From DAOUMU01 sp034409055 (lineage in GTDB: Bacteria; Chloroflexota; Anaerolineae; 4572-78; J111), in the NCBI GenBank assembly GCA_034409055.1, contig DAOUMU010000515.1, forward strand, positions 1-9,410: a DNA stretch of 9,410 bases. Direction: 5' to 3'. The notes under the pieces were generated by a model that searched no databases, was not told the origin of the DNA, and saw nothing but the letters and a program-made list of their open reading frames with translations. Positions 1-5,540 of this stretch are shown one piece after another. The translations under genes were made by a program, and so were the position numbers. The first letter of the stretch is position 1. Each line of letters begins with the position of its first letter.

Positions 1-1
1 G

Positions 2-310
2 GAGGGGGGGGCTGGGGGTACGACGCCGGTGGGCCAGTATTCGCCGTGGGGGGACAGCCCTTACGGCTGTGTGGATATGGCCGGTAACGTCTGGGAGTGG
101 ACCGGCAGCCTCTATCGGGACTATCCCTACCGGCCGGATGATGGCCGGGAAGACTTTGCCTCTTCTGACGCCCGCGTGCTGCGGGGCGGCGCTTTCGACT
201 ATTTTGGGGCGCCGTCGGCGCGGTGCGCCGCCCGCGACAGGTTTAACCCCTACGGCCGTGACTGGAGCGACGGGTTTCGGGTGGGGTGGGGCGGGGGCGG
301 CTCCTTATAA
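2..310 (+). CDS. FGE-sulfatase/SUMF1-domain protein, C-terminal end (5' truncated by window)
   Basis: The reading frame is open to the left edge, so only about the last 102 residues are present. They carry the C-terminal signature of the formylglycine-generating-enzyme fold: TTPVG near nt 20-34, GNVWEW at nt 83-100, RVLRGGAF at nt 173-196, RCAARDR around nt 221-241 and a final DGFRV. True FGE oxidises a sulfatase cysteine using two cysteines five residues apart. Here the second is present (RCAAR), but the position five residues upstream is Ala (APSARC). Sulfatase activation is therefore doubtful, and this is more likely one of the many SUMF1-domain proteins of other or unknown function. The tail WGGGGSL is unusually glycine-rich and comes from a G-run at the DNA level. 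The upstream domain content is not visible; in many bacteria such domains are fused to kinases, peptidases or repeats. The fold call is strong, the function is open. Confidence 0.85.
   Translation, partial: EGGAGGTTPVGQYSPWGDSPYGCVDMAGNVWEWTGSLYRDYPYRPDDGREDFASSDARVLRGGAFDYFGAPSARCAARDRFNPYGRDWSDGFRVGWGGGGSL
279..299 (+). other. Putative G-quadruplex motif at the gene end
   Basis: Four G-runs (GGG 279-281, GGGG 283-286, GGGG 288-291, GGGGG 293-297) are separated by single T, T and C bases. This is the canonical pattern for a very stable G-quadruplex with one-base loops. It sits inside the coding sequence, about 10 bases before the TAA stop. Formation is predicted from the pattern only. Confidence 0.6.
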
Positions 311-394
311 AGTTGTGAATTGTGGATTGCCGAAGGTGGCGAATTGTTAACGAAATGCCCGTCTGAGCGCCTTGAATTAAAATTCAGGCTGATA

Positions 395-457
395 GCTCAA
401 GCCAGCTAAAGCAGGCTGGTGGTGGCCCGGTTTTCTGACAAAGAAGCTGGCTTGAGC
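395..457. repeat. Inverted repeat with 13-bp arms
   Basis: GCTCAAGCCAGCT (395-407) is perfectly complementary to AGCTGGCTTGAGC (445-457) around a 37-nt loop. Further alternative pairings exist in the same stretch: AAGCAGGCT at 409-417 with AGCCTGCTT at 455-463, and AGCTCAAGC at 394-402 with GCTTGAGCT at 460-468. The unit could therefore switch between folds. It lies 84 nt after the stop of the SUMF1-domain gene. It may act as a transcript end but has no T-tract. Confidence 0.6.
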
Positions 458-471
458 CTGCTTGAGCTTTT

Positions 472-495
472 AGCCCTGAGCTTTAGCTCGGGGCT
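472..495. repeat. Short hairpin after the SUMF1-domain gene
   Basis: AGCCCTGAGCT (472-482) pairs with AGCTCGGGGCT (485-495), with one T-G wobble. The stem is 11 bp with a 2-base turn. The following CATTT is a poor T-tract, so it is at best a weak terminator for the upstream gene. Confidence 0.5.
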
Positions 496-501
496 CATTT
501 A

Positions 502-607
502 ACCACAGAGACACGAAGAACACGGAGAAAACCATAAAAAATCTCCGTGAACTCCGTCCCACAGGGAGGCAGCAGAGCTGCACAGGTCTACGCACTGCCT
601 CCGTGGT
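502..607. repeat. ACCACAGAG-type palindromic repeat, interrupted by a ~39-nt insert
   Basis: The outer arms ACCACAGAG (502-510) and CTCCGTGGT (599-607) pair with one mismatch. The inner arms CACGGAGA (521-528) and TCTCCGTG (542-549) pair perfectly. Repeats of this accacagag/ctccgtggt type are common in environmental bacterial genomes. The right half is interrupted after ACTCCGT (551-557) by about 39 nt (558-596), before GCCTCCGTGGT resumes. The insert forms its own stem, GGAGGCAG (565-572) with CTGCCTCC (595-602). On the - strand it resembles a stretch at 5461-5490: both begin GTAGAC and end GCCTCCCTGTGGGA. Confidence 0.55.
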
Positions 608-666
608 GAATCTGTCCGCCAACACTCAACAGGGGTATTATCAAAATTTAGAACGGAGGCTTGAAA

Positions 667-1056
667 ATGAACCCCATCACCATCACCGCCGGCGAGGTTT
701 CCCTCCCGGCCGAACTGAACGACAGCCCCACGGCCCAGCAAATCTGGGCGGCCCTGCCCATCGAAGGCCGGGCCAACGTCTGGGGCGACGAGATCTACTT
801 TGAGATTCCGGTTTTCGCCGAACAGTCGCCCGAAGCCCGGGCCGAGGTCGAGGTGGGCGAGTTGGCCTACTGGCCGGTGGGAAATGCCTTTTGTATCTTC
901 TTCGGTCCCACGCCGGTCAGCACCGACGAGCGGCCCCGGGCCTACAGCCCGGTCAATATCCTGGGCCGCGTGGTGGGAGATGCCACCCAATTTCGGGGCA
1001 TACCCAATGGTACGCCGGTGCGGTTGGAGCGGGGGGGGCGGTTAGCGGATAGGTAG
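667..1056 (+). CDS. Cyclophilin-like fold protein (TM1367-like, formerly DUF369)
   Basis: The protein is 129 aa. The start is ATG at 667, with GGAGG at 655-659 spaced 7 nt; a TTG at 661 in the same frame is too close to that site. Diagnostic stretches are AELNDSPTAQQIWAALPIEG near the N-terminus, then ANVWGDEIYFEIPV, then GELAYWPVGNAFCIFFGPTP, then ending SPVNILGRVVGD and VRLE. This matches the small cyclophilin-like beta-barrel family known structurally from Thermotoga TM1367. The family resembles cyclophilins in fold, but no catalytic role is established, so prolyl isomerase activity should not be assumed. There is no signal peptide, so it is predicted cytoplasmic. It appears monocistronic: repeats lie on both sides and the next gene converges on it. 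The C-terminus beyond VRLE is encoded over a run of eight G (1031-1038), a possible slippage site. Confidence 0.85.
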   Translation: MNPITITAGEVSLPAELNDSPTAQQIWAALPIEGRANVWGDEIYFEIPVFAEQSPEARAEVEVGELAYWPVGNAFCIFFGPTPVSTDERPRAYSPVNILGRVVGDATQFRGIPNGTPVRLERGGRLADR

Positions 1057-1182
1057 CGGCGACCGTAGGAAGTGCGGATGGGCCTGCGGGCTGCGGTTAG
1101 GTATCTACTAATCCTGATATTTCCAAAGAGTGCTGTAGCGGTAACTTGAATTCTGAACACTTTTGGCTCGTTTTTCCAGGGG

Positions 1183-1257
1183 AGATAACCTCGGATGGGG
1201 AAATACACGATTGTCTGCTGGCTCTTTATCGTGTATTTCTTTAATCCGTGGTTATCT
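1183..1257. repeat. 75-nt imperfect palindrome
   Basis: The left arm (1183-1211) consists of AGATAACC, CGGAT and AAATACACGAT. The right arm (1228-1257) consists of ATCGTGTATTT, ATCCG and GGTTATCT. They are complementary block by block, with small internal loops, around a 16-nt loop. The arms are about 29 nt each, long enough for a MITE-like element or a cruciform. No target duplication is evident. Confidence 0.65.
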
Positions 1258-1264
1258 TTGACCT

Positions 1265-1310
1265 GGCTACAATGCTCTGCGTTGTAGCCCAAATCGGACG
1301 CTCAGCGTCC
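1265..1310. repeat. Two adjacent small hairpins
   Basis: GGCTACAA (1265-1272) pairs with TTGTAGCC (1282-1289). GGACGCT (1296-1302) pairs with AGCGTCC (1304-1310) around a single C. Both stems are perfect. Confidence 0.55.
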
Positions 1311-1318
1311 CCAGGTGG

Positions 1319-1344
1319 CGTTCCAACGCCGGAGCGTCGGAACG
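1319..1344. repeat. Hairpin CGTTCC..GGAACG
   Basis: CGTTCC (1319-1324) and ACGC (1326-1329) pair with GCGT (1334-1337) and GGAACG (1339-1344). There is one A-C mismatch and a 4-nt loop. Together with the preceding ggacgct-agcgtcc hairpin it matches a repeat style common in cyanobacterial and Chloroflexota-like genomes (recalled, not searched). Confidence 0.55.
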
Positions 1345-1375
1345 AGGTCTTAGGTCGGCGGTCGCCGGTCAAATT

Positions 1376-1399
1376 GTAGGGCAAGTTGCTAACTTGCCC
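1376..1399 (+). repeat. GTAG-headed hairpin (REP-like)
   Basis: GTAG at 1376-1379 runs straight into GGGCAAGTT (1379-1387), which pairs perfectly with AACTTGCCC (1391-1399) around a GCT loop. A GTAG tetranucleotide at the 5' foot of a hairpin is the hallmark of REP elements mobilised by RAYT transposases. It lies 11 nt from the 3' end of the DUF72 gene on the opposite strand. Confidence 0.5.
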
Positions 1400-1409
1400 C
1401 TGTGACTTC

Positions 1410-2138
1410 CTAAGTGCCCAGTAAATTCCGCAACGCCCGGGCATCCTCGACGGCGTGGCCGAAGGCGTCGTTGTTGAAATAGGCATAAACGGTACGACCC
1501 TCGGCCAGCCAGCCTCGGATGCGGTCGGCCCAGGGTGACAATCCCTCCCAGCCGTACCGCCCCGCATAGATTTGCCCGGCCCCGTGGAAGCGCAGGTAGA
1601 CGACGTCGCTCGTGAGCCAGGCCGGACAGGCTAAGCCCGGCATGTCGAAAATACAGAAACCCAGGCCGAACCGCTCCAAAATCTCCTGCACCGGTTGGAC
1701 GAACCAGCCTGAGTCGCGGAACTCAAAGATGTGGATCATATCAGTTGGCAGGAGCGCGGCGAAGGTCTCCAGCCGGGCCGGATCCACGCGCCATCTCGGC
1801 GGCAGTTGCCACAGGATAGGGCCGAGGTGGCCACCCAACCGCCGGGCGCGGCTGAGAAACCGCTCCAGCGGCTCGGCTACGTCCTTGAGCCGTTTGACGT
1901 GGGTCAGGAAACGATTGGCCTTGAGGGCGTAGACAAATCCCGCCGGGGCCTGCGCCTGCCAGCGGTCGAAGGTCTTCTCCGAGGGCAGGCGGTAGAAGGA
2001 GTAGTTGATCTCGACCGTATCAAACTGTTGGGCATAGTGATCGTACCAACGGGACTGGGGCAGGTCGGGGGGATAAAAAACGTCCCGCCAGTGACGATAG
2101 ACCCAGCCCGAGGTCCCAATGCGGCAGTGAGTGCTCAT
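1410..2138 (-). CDS. DUF72 domain-containing protein (YecE family)
   Basis: The protein is 242 aa, about full length for the family. It opens with IGTSGWVYRHWRDVFYPPDL, the near-invariant start of DUF72 proteins. It continues with VEINYSFYRLPS, then FVYALKANRFLTHVKRL, GPILWQLPP, EFRDSGWF, VYLRFHGA, and ends with the YAYFNNDAFGHAVEDA motif. DUF72 proteins adopt a TIM-barrel-like fold. Acidic and aromatic residues in these motifs are conserved, but the reaction is unknown. No signal peptide is seen, so it is predicted cytoplasmic. The start is ATG at 2136-2138, with only a weak purine stretch (AAGG) upstream. It lies 157 nt downstream of the archaemetzincin gene on the same strand; an inverted-repeat element in between makes strong co-transcription uncertain. 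It converges on the cyclophilin-like gene. Confidence 0.93.
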   Translation of the reverse strand: MSTHCRIGTSGWVYRHWRDVFYPPDLPQSRWYDHYAQQFDTVEINYSFYRLPSEKTFDRWQAQAPAGFVYALKANRFLTHVKRLKDVAEPLERFLSRARRLGGHLGPILWQLPPRWRVDPARLETFAALLPTDMIHIFEFRDSGWFVQPVQEILERFGLGFCIFDMPGLACPAWLTSDVVYLRFHGAGQIYAGRYGWEGLSPWADRIRGWLAEGRTVYAYFNNDAFGHAVEDARALRNLLGT

Positions 2139-2185
2139 TGTTCAGCCTTTTTAACTTTTTCGGTTCAACGCGGATTCGAGGAGTA

Positions 2186-2282
2186 AGACCTGACAGGTTT
2201 AGTAATCTGTCGCTATTTGTTGCTAATTTGCTACAATTTACCTGTATTATCTGGTAAATTTTCGTTAAAACCTGTCAGGTCT
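2186..2282. repeat. 97-nt inverted-repeat element (15-bp perfect arms)
   Basis: AGACCTGACAGGTTT (2186-2200) is the exact reverse complement of AAACCTGTCAGGTCT (2268-2282). Each arm is itself a short palindrome (ACCTG-a-CAGGT). The AT-rich interior contains a second pair, AATTTACC (2235-2242) with GGTAAATT (2253-2260). The right arm is followed by GGCTTTTT. The layout suggests a MITE-like or transcription-terminating repeat between two - strand genes. Confidence 0.65.
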
Positions 2283-2295
2283 GGCTTTTTATCCC

Positions 2296-2838
2296 TCAAA
2301 TCCACGTAGAGCCACTTTTTCTCAGCCGCCCCTGGCACCGGGTGCAGAAAGCGCTCCCCTTGACGTCGGTGTCGTGCAGGGTGTTGGAGAAATGCATCAC
2401 GCAGTGGGGATCGGGGCAGTGGGTCAGGCCCCAGGTGTGACCAAGTTCGTGGACTGCCTCGGTCAGGACGCGCTGGCGGAAGAGAACCGGATCGTCGGGC
2501 AGGCCGTAGAAGGACTGGCGCAGACGCGGCAGGGCAATGAAAGCCTCTCCTCCCGTTAACGTAGCCTGACCAAAGATGAAGTTAAGACCGGGGGCGTAGC
2601 AATCCACGTCGGTTACGCCCAATACTCGCTCGGCAGTCGGGCCGGGCAGCGCGCGCAGGGCGACGATAAACGCATCCCCCCGGTATTGGCGGCGGCGAGG
2701 AGCGTATCCCCTCTCTGGCAGCGGCACCGCCTCGCCGACGACCACCGTCCGATTGAAAACCTCTCCCAGCCGGTCCGCCAACCATGCTAGAAGATCGACC
2801 GGAACCGGACCAATGGGCACCAGCTTAGTTGAAGGCAT
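2296..2838 (-). CDS. amzA: Archaemetzincin-type zinc metalloprotease (family M54)
   Basis: The protein is 180 aa. The zinc-binding and active-site motif is HELGHTWGLTHC at residues 130-141, giving H130, H134 and H140 as zinc ligands, E131 as the general base and G137 at the metzincin turn. It is followed by C146, the Met-turn M148 and a CxxC pair (C165, C168). This cysteine-rich arrangement after HExxHxxGxxH is specific to archaemetzincins, where four cysteines bind a second zinc. The N-terminal half (VPIGPVPVDLLAWLADRL, then VLGVTDVDCYAPGLNFIFGQA) also fits the family. There is no signal peptide, so it is a probable cytoplasmic aminopeptidase-like or protein-processing enzyme; the physiological substrate is unknown. 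The start is ATG at 2836-2838 with a weak ACAGG upstream. It is divergent from resB. Archaemetzincins are best known from archaea and vertebrates, with scattered bacterial members. Confidence 0.92.
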   Translation of the reverse strand: MPSTKLVPIGPVPVDLLAWLADRLGEVFNRTVVVGEAVPLPERGYAPRRRQYRGDAFIVALRALPGPTAERVLGVTDVDCYAPGLNFIFGQATLTGGEAFIALPRLRQSFYGLPDDPVLFRQRVLTEAVHELGHTWGLTHCPDPHCVMHFSNTLHDTDVKGSAFCTRCQGRLRKSGSTWI

Positions 2839-2943
2839 ACCTGTCTATCCTGGCCAATGACTTGATCGATGATGCTTCTATCTCAAGAAAGCTTACCCCC
2901 AAAAGCCTCAAAAAACAAAAAGGAAGTGTTCAGCGGTCGGCCA

Positions 2944-2963
2944 TTGGTGACGTTTGTCGCCAA
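2944..2963. repeat. Hairpin of the GTGAC-nTTT-GTCAC type
   Basis: TTGGTGAC (2944-2951) pairs with GTCGCCAA (2956-2963) across a GTTT loop, with one G-T wobble. The core resembles the hairpin at 8703-8718 (AGTGAC, ATTT, GTCACT). Confidence 0.45.
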
Positions 2964-3084
2964 AAATAAGGATGAATGTCACTTACTTAGGGCGGACAAC
3001 AATTTTATATTAAGTATGAAGGAAAATTGCCCGGACCGGCTAGGACAGCAGTTAACCGGGACTACGACACCTACTTCTACGAGC

Positions 3085-3119
3085 ACGCCGCCTGGTCAAA
3101 CGGGCGGCGTTTGTTATTT
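3085..3119 (+). terminator. Intrinsic terminator-like hairpin in the resB leader
   Basis: ACGCCGCC (3085-3092) pairs perfectly with GGCGGCGT (3103-3110) around a 10-nt loop, followed by TTGTTATTT. This is a strong GC stem with a T-rich tail on the + strand, ending about 29 nt before the resB start. No + strand gene lies immediately upstream, so it may act as a transcription attenuator for resB/ccsA or may mark the end of a lost gene. Confidence 0.6.
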
Positions 3120-3147
3120 ATTCAAACTATACCAGGGTGTATCTTCG

Positions 3148-4239
3148 ATGGCCCAGACTATTCTCAAACGAGTATGGCACTTTCTGACCCGGCTGAACGT
3201 AGCCGCTGTCCTCATCCTCGTCCTTCTCCTGTTGATAGCCTTGGGTTCTTGCTTTCCGCAGCTTTCGCCGCCGCTGGCAGCCGATGCCGGGCGATTGGCC
3301 GGTTGGCAGACGGACGTGCGTAGCCGGTACGGGGGACTGGCGGACCTGTTGGCCACGATGGGAGTTTTTCGCTGGTCTCGTTCCCCTGTCTTCCTGGTCT
3401 CCCTGGCCTTGCTGGCCGTGGCCACGTTGGTCTGTACCCTCGACCGCTGGCGGATTGTATGGCGGCGGGCGTTTCACCGGCCTGTGCGTGGCTCCGACCT
3501 GGCCTTCGAAGCCACCCCCTACACGGCCAGGCTGACCGGACCCTCAGCGGCTGCCCTACCGGCTCTGGTGCGTGAGCATCTGGCCCGGTGGAGCTTCCGG
3601 GTGCGATCCGAAACCATAGGGGACGTTGTCTACCTGCGGGGCGACCGCAACGGGCTGGCGCCTCTGGCCACGCTGGTCACCCACCTGGCGGTGCTGCTGT
3701 TGCTTTTGGGGGCAGGCCTGAGTATAGGTTACAGTTGGCAAGAGACGTTGACCATCGAGCCGGGTGAAATAGCCGGCCTTGGGTCCGGCCGTGGTCTGGC
3801 GGTGCGCAACGACGGGTTCGCCATAAGCCGCTATCCCGATGGGAACGTGGCCACCTACCAGGCTGAGGTAGCGATCATTGAAGGGGAGCAGGCCGTGATG
3901 GGCGGTAAGGTGCGGGTCAACGAGCCGCTGATCTATGACGGCGTTGGGTTTTACCTGAATGGCTACGGTGAAAAAGCGACCGGCTATCGTATCACCCTGC
4001 TGGCCGGGCGTGATCCGGGCTACGGCCTGGTCATTGCCGCCGGGTTCCTGCTGCTGGTGGGCCTGACCGTCAGCTTCAACTTCCCCCCCGGCCACATTTA
4101 CGCCCGTATCGAACCGGACGGCATGCTGCAGTTGGCCGGCATAGCCGAGCGGTGGGCCGGCGACTTTGGAGGCGAATTCAGGGCGCTGGTGGCGGCGCTC
4201 GAGCGTTCGATAAGGACCGGAGAGGAGGCTACGGATTAA
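3148..4239 (+). CDS. resB: Cytochrome c biogenesis protein ResB/Ccs1
   Basis: I start the gene at ATG 3148 (363 aa), preceded by AGGG at 3134-3137. The frame extends upstream to ATG 2869, but that part lacks homology-like character and spans a terminator hairpin. The sequence shows four membrane segments: about residues 18-33, 80-97, 172-193 and 292-310. A large extracytoplasmic loop lies between the third and fourth. The conserved membrane histidine is in TLVTHLAVLL (H179). The loop ends with the ResB signature VNEPLIYDGVGFYLNGYG (about 257-274). ResB works with CcsA in system II to move haem across the membrane and attach it to apocytochrome CxxCH motifs outside the cell. The 363-aa length is a normal to slightly short ResB. 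ccsA follows after 255 nt. ResA and CcdA partners are not in the window. Confidence 0.9.
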   Translation: MAQTILKRVWHFLTRLNVAAVLILVLLLLIALGSCFPQLSPPLAADAGRLAGWQTDVRSRYGGLADLLATMGVFRWSRSPVFLVSLALLAVATLVCTLDRWRIVWRRAFHRPVRGSDLAFEATPYTARLTGPSAAALPALVREHLARWSFRVRSETIGDVVYLRGDRNGLAPLATLVTHLAVLLLLLGAGLSIGYSWQETLTIEPGEIAGLGSGRGLAVRNDGFAISRYPDGNVATYQAEVAIIEGEQAVMGGKVRVNEPLIYDGVGFYLNGYGEKATGYRITLLAGRDPGYGLVIAAGFLLLVGLTVSFNFPPGHIYARIEPDGMLQLAGIAERWAGDFGGEFRALVAALERSIRTGEEATD

Positions 4240-4494
4240 CTGCAACGTACTGCGTACTGCGTATTGCATACTGCGTACCGGGTATTGCTTGTTTTGTTCA
4301 TTTGATTACCCGACGTTGGAAATCAGAAACCACCTGTTTCGCTTGCTAAGGCATTTTTGGTGCTCTAGAATGCTCAACAAGCAACGGTTAGCTTGGTTCA
4401 GGCGACAAAAAACCTGGTTTCTCTCCCCGTGTTGGGTAGTGAATTGTTCGTTGCCAGCCGGTAGGCATTACGTAGAACTATGGGGAGGGCGACG
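4240..4494. other. resB-ccsA spacer with small repeats
   Basis: There is no coding sequence. It contains a heptanucleotide tandem repeat (4248-4278), a 6-bp inverted pair CGGGTA (4279-4284) with TACCCG (4307-4312), and GAAACCA / TGGTTTC style motifs at about 4326 and 4414. The last bases hold GGGGAGGG (4482-4489), the ccsA ribosome binding site. Confidence 0.6.
4248..4278. repeat. Heptanucleotide tandem repeat (TACTGCG)
   Basis: The units are TACTGCG (4248), TACTGCG (4255), TATTGCA (4262) and TACTGCG (4269), then TAC. That is four and a half copies of a 7-bp unit, eight bases after the resB stop. The style recalls the short tandemly repeated repetitive sequences (STRR) of cyanobacteria. Confidence 0.7.
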
Positions 4495-5355
4495 ATGCTG
4501 ATCGGATGGGCCTATGTCCTGCTGTGGGTGGCCACGCTGACCTATGGGGTGCAGGCGTGGTTTGACCGGCGCTGGATGGGCTGGGTGGCGACGGGTACGA
4601 CGGTCATGGGTTGGGGTCTGTTAACGGCCGGTCTTGTTCAGCGGGCCTTGTTGGCCGGTCATTGGCCGCTGACGAACCGCTACGAGTTCGCCCTTTGCTT
4701 CGCCTGGGCTATCGTCGGTATCTATCTCCTGCTGGAGGCCAGTTGGCCCCAACGGCAGACCGGAGCCTTTGTCCTGGGGGTGGTCCTGCTGGTGGCCACC
4801 TACGCCGTCACCCGTCCCCCAGACGAGCGGACCATCGCCCCCCTCCTGCCGGCATTACGCTCGGCCTGGTTACAGATCCACGTACTGAGCAGCCTGGTCG
4901 GGTACGGCGCGTTCGGCGTGGCCGCCGGGTTGGGCTTGATGCAGTTGAGACAGCGGACATCACCGGCTGAGGACGAACAGACCGGGCCCATCGTGGCTCA
5001 AAACGGGTCTGGTTCCCAGGCAGAGGGTGGTATTGCTACCTACGAGGAGATCGAGCGCACGATGGTACGGGCCGTGGCTCTGGGCTTTCCCTGGCTGACC
5101 CTGAGTATCCTGAGCGGGGCTATCTGGGCCCAGAACGCCTGGGGCCGTTACTGGGGCTGGGACCCCAAAGAGAGTTGGGCCCTGGTCACCTGGCTGTGGT
5201 ATCTCTTGATTCTGCACCTGCGCCCACTGCGTAGGTGGCGCGGTCGGCGATTGGCCGGGCTGGTCGTGATCGGCTTCGGGATTGTCATTTTTACTTTCAT
5301 CGGCGTACCCTGGCTGGTGCGCACGGTCCGTTTGGAGAGTCTACATGGATTCTAG
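4495..5355 (+). CDS. ccsA: Cytochrome c biogenesis protein CcsA/ResC
   Basis: The protein is 286 aa from ATG 4495, which has GGGGAGGG five bases upstream. An in-frame ATG at 4480 overlaps that site and is less likely. It is polytopic, with about eight hydrophobic segments. It carries the tryptophan-rich haem-handling WWD motif, AQNAWGRYWGWDPKESW, at residues 212-228. The flanking haem-ligand histidine candidates are H129 (WLQIHVLSSLVGYGAF) and H241 (LLILHLRPLRRW). The N-terminal GHWPLTNRYEFALCFAW is also typical. With ResB it forms the system II cytochrome c synthetase, which exports haem and ligates it to CxxCH. The loop 152-186 is long and polar. The 3' end overlaps a short ORF by 11 nt. 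Nearby CxxCH-containing AmrS is a possible client. Confidence 0.95.
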   Translation: MLIGWAYVLLWVATLTYGVQAWFDRRWMGWVATGTTVMGWGLLTAGLVQRALLAGHWPLTNRYEFALCFAWAIVGIYLLLEASWPQRQTGAFVLGVVLLVATYAVTRPPDERTIAPLLPALRSAWLQIHVLSSLVGYGAFGVAAGLGLMQLRQRTSPAEDEQTGPIVAQNGSGSQAEGGIATYEEIERTMVRAVALGFPWLTLSILSGAIWAQNAWGRYWGWDPKESWALVTWLWYLLILHLRPLRRWRGRRLAGLVVIGFGIVIFTFIGVPWLVRTVRLESLHGF

Positions 5356-5464
5356 TACAGCTCGGCGTAAATTCTTCGGCAGTTTCTCGCTCGCCAGGGA
5401 TCGCCAGATCCCGGCCTTATGCGCCTCAGACGGGGATCTGTCGATCCCCTTAGAGCAGAAGTAG
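5345..5464 (+). pseudogene. Possible truncated Tat-signal ORF overlapping the ccsA stop
   Basis: This is a 39-codon frame. ATG 5345 lies inside the end of ccsA (11-nt overlap) and has GGAG seven bases upstream, a good translationally coupled start. It begins MDSSTARRKFFGSFSLA, where TARRKFF resembles the start of a twin-arginine signal. Immediately after this motif (from 5375) the DNA enters a 128-bp inverted-repeat element, and the frame runs to a stop at 5462-5464 without a recognisable domain. I infer the 5' stub of a Tat-exported protein gene disrupted by the repeat. It could equally be a chance ORF. Confidence 0.35.
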
Positions 5465-5502
5465 ACAGTGCGAAGCCTCCCTGTGGGATAATAACTGCCG
5501 AA
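5375..5502. repeat. 128-bp element with 10-bp terminal inverted repeats
   Basis: TTCGGCAGTT (5375-5384) is the exact complement of AACTGCCGAA (5493-5502). Inside are two further hairpins: GGGAT (5398-5402) with ATCCC (5409-5413), and GGGGAT (5434-5439) with ATCCCC (5446-5451). A GTAGAC...GCCTCCCTGTGGGA stretch (5461-5489) is similar to the insert at 558-590 on the other strand. It looks like a non-autonomous mobile or REP-derived element. No flanking duplication was identified. Confidence 0.5.
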
Positions 5503-5540
5503 AGATTTATGCCGTCGTGTACTAGCCAGCGTTTAGCGAT

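Larger units (their letters stand above)
311..666. other. Intergenic spacer filled with palindromic repeats
   Basis: I see no coding sequence here. The spacer contains, in order, a 13-bp inverted repeat (395-407 with 445-457), an 11-bp near-perfect hairpin (472-495), an ACCACAGAG-type palindromic repeat (502-607), and finally the ribosome binding site GGAGG at 655-659 that serves the ATG at 667. Each repeat is annotated separately. No promoter is convincing. Confidence 0.7.
1057..1409. other. Convergent intergenic region packed with hairpins
   Basis: There is no coding sequence. Five separate palindromes occupy 1183-1399 (annotated individually or in pairs), while 1057-1182 shows no structure I can name. 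The region separates two converging genes. The hairpins may end transcripts from both sides, but none has a proper T-tract. Confidence 0.7.
2839..3147. other. Divergent spacer between archaemetzincin and resB
   Basis: This is 309 nt without a convincing gene; an open frame runs through it upstream of resB, but its residues look non-coding. It contains a hairpin (2944-2963), an AT-rich patch (3000-3015, including TTTTATATTAAG) that could hold a promoter, a weak CCGG stem (3036-3059) and an intrinsic terminator (3085-3119). Promoters for both divergent genes should lie here, but I cannot place -35/-10 boxes with confidence. Confidence 0.6.

Noticed and set aside
499..990. Long - strand ORF antisense to the cyclophilin-like gene
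   Set aside because: It is a GC-driven shadow frame crossing the repeat region; the + strand frame has clear family motifs.
3000..3084. Riboswitch in the resB leader
   Set aside because: No known riboswitch core could be recognised, and the possible alternative pairing is weak.
2869..3147. N-terminal extension of the resB frame from ATG 2869 (93 extra residues)
   Set aside because: The extension is polar, low in recognisable character and spans an intrinsic-terminator hairpin. The ResB-like sequence begins at the Met encoded at 3148.
3027..3323. + strand frame encoding NRDYDTYFYEHAAWSNG, plausible as a gene remnant
   Set aside because: It starts from TTG without a ribosome site and overlaps resB in another frame. 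No family was recognised.
3556..4269. 237-aa - strand ORF antisense to resB
   Set aside because: It is Gln/Pro-rich with no domain character, and resB on the + strand is unambiguous.
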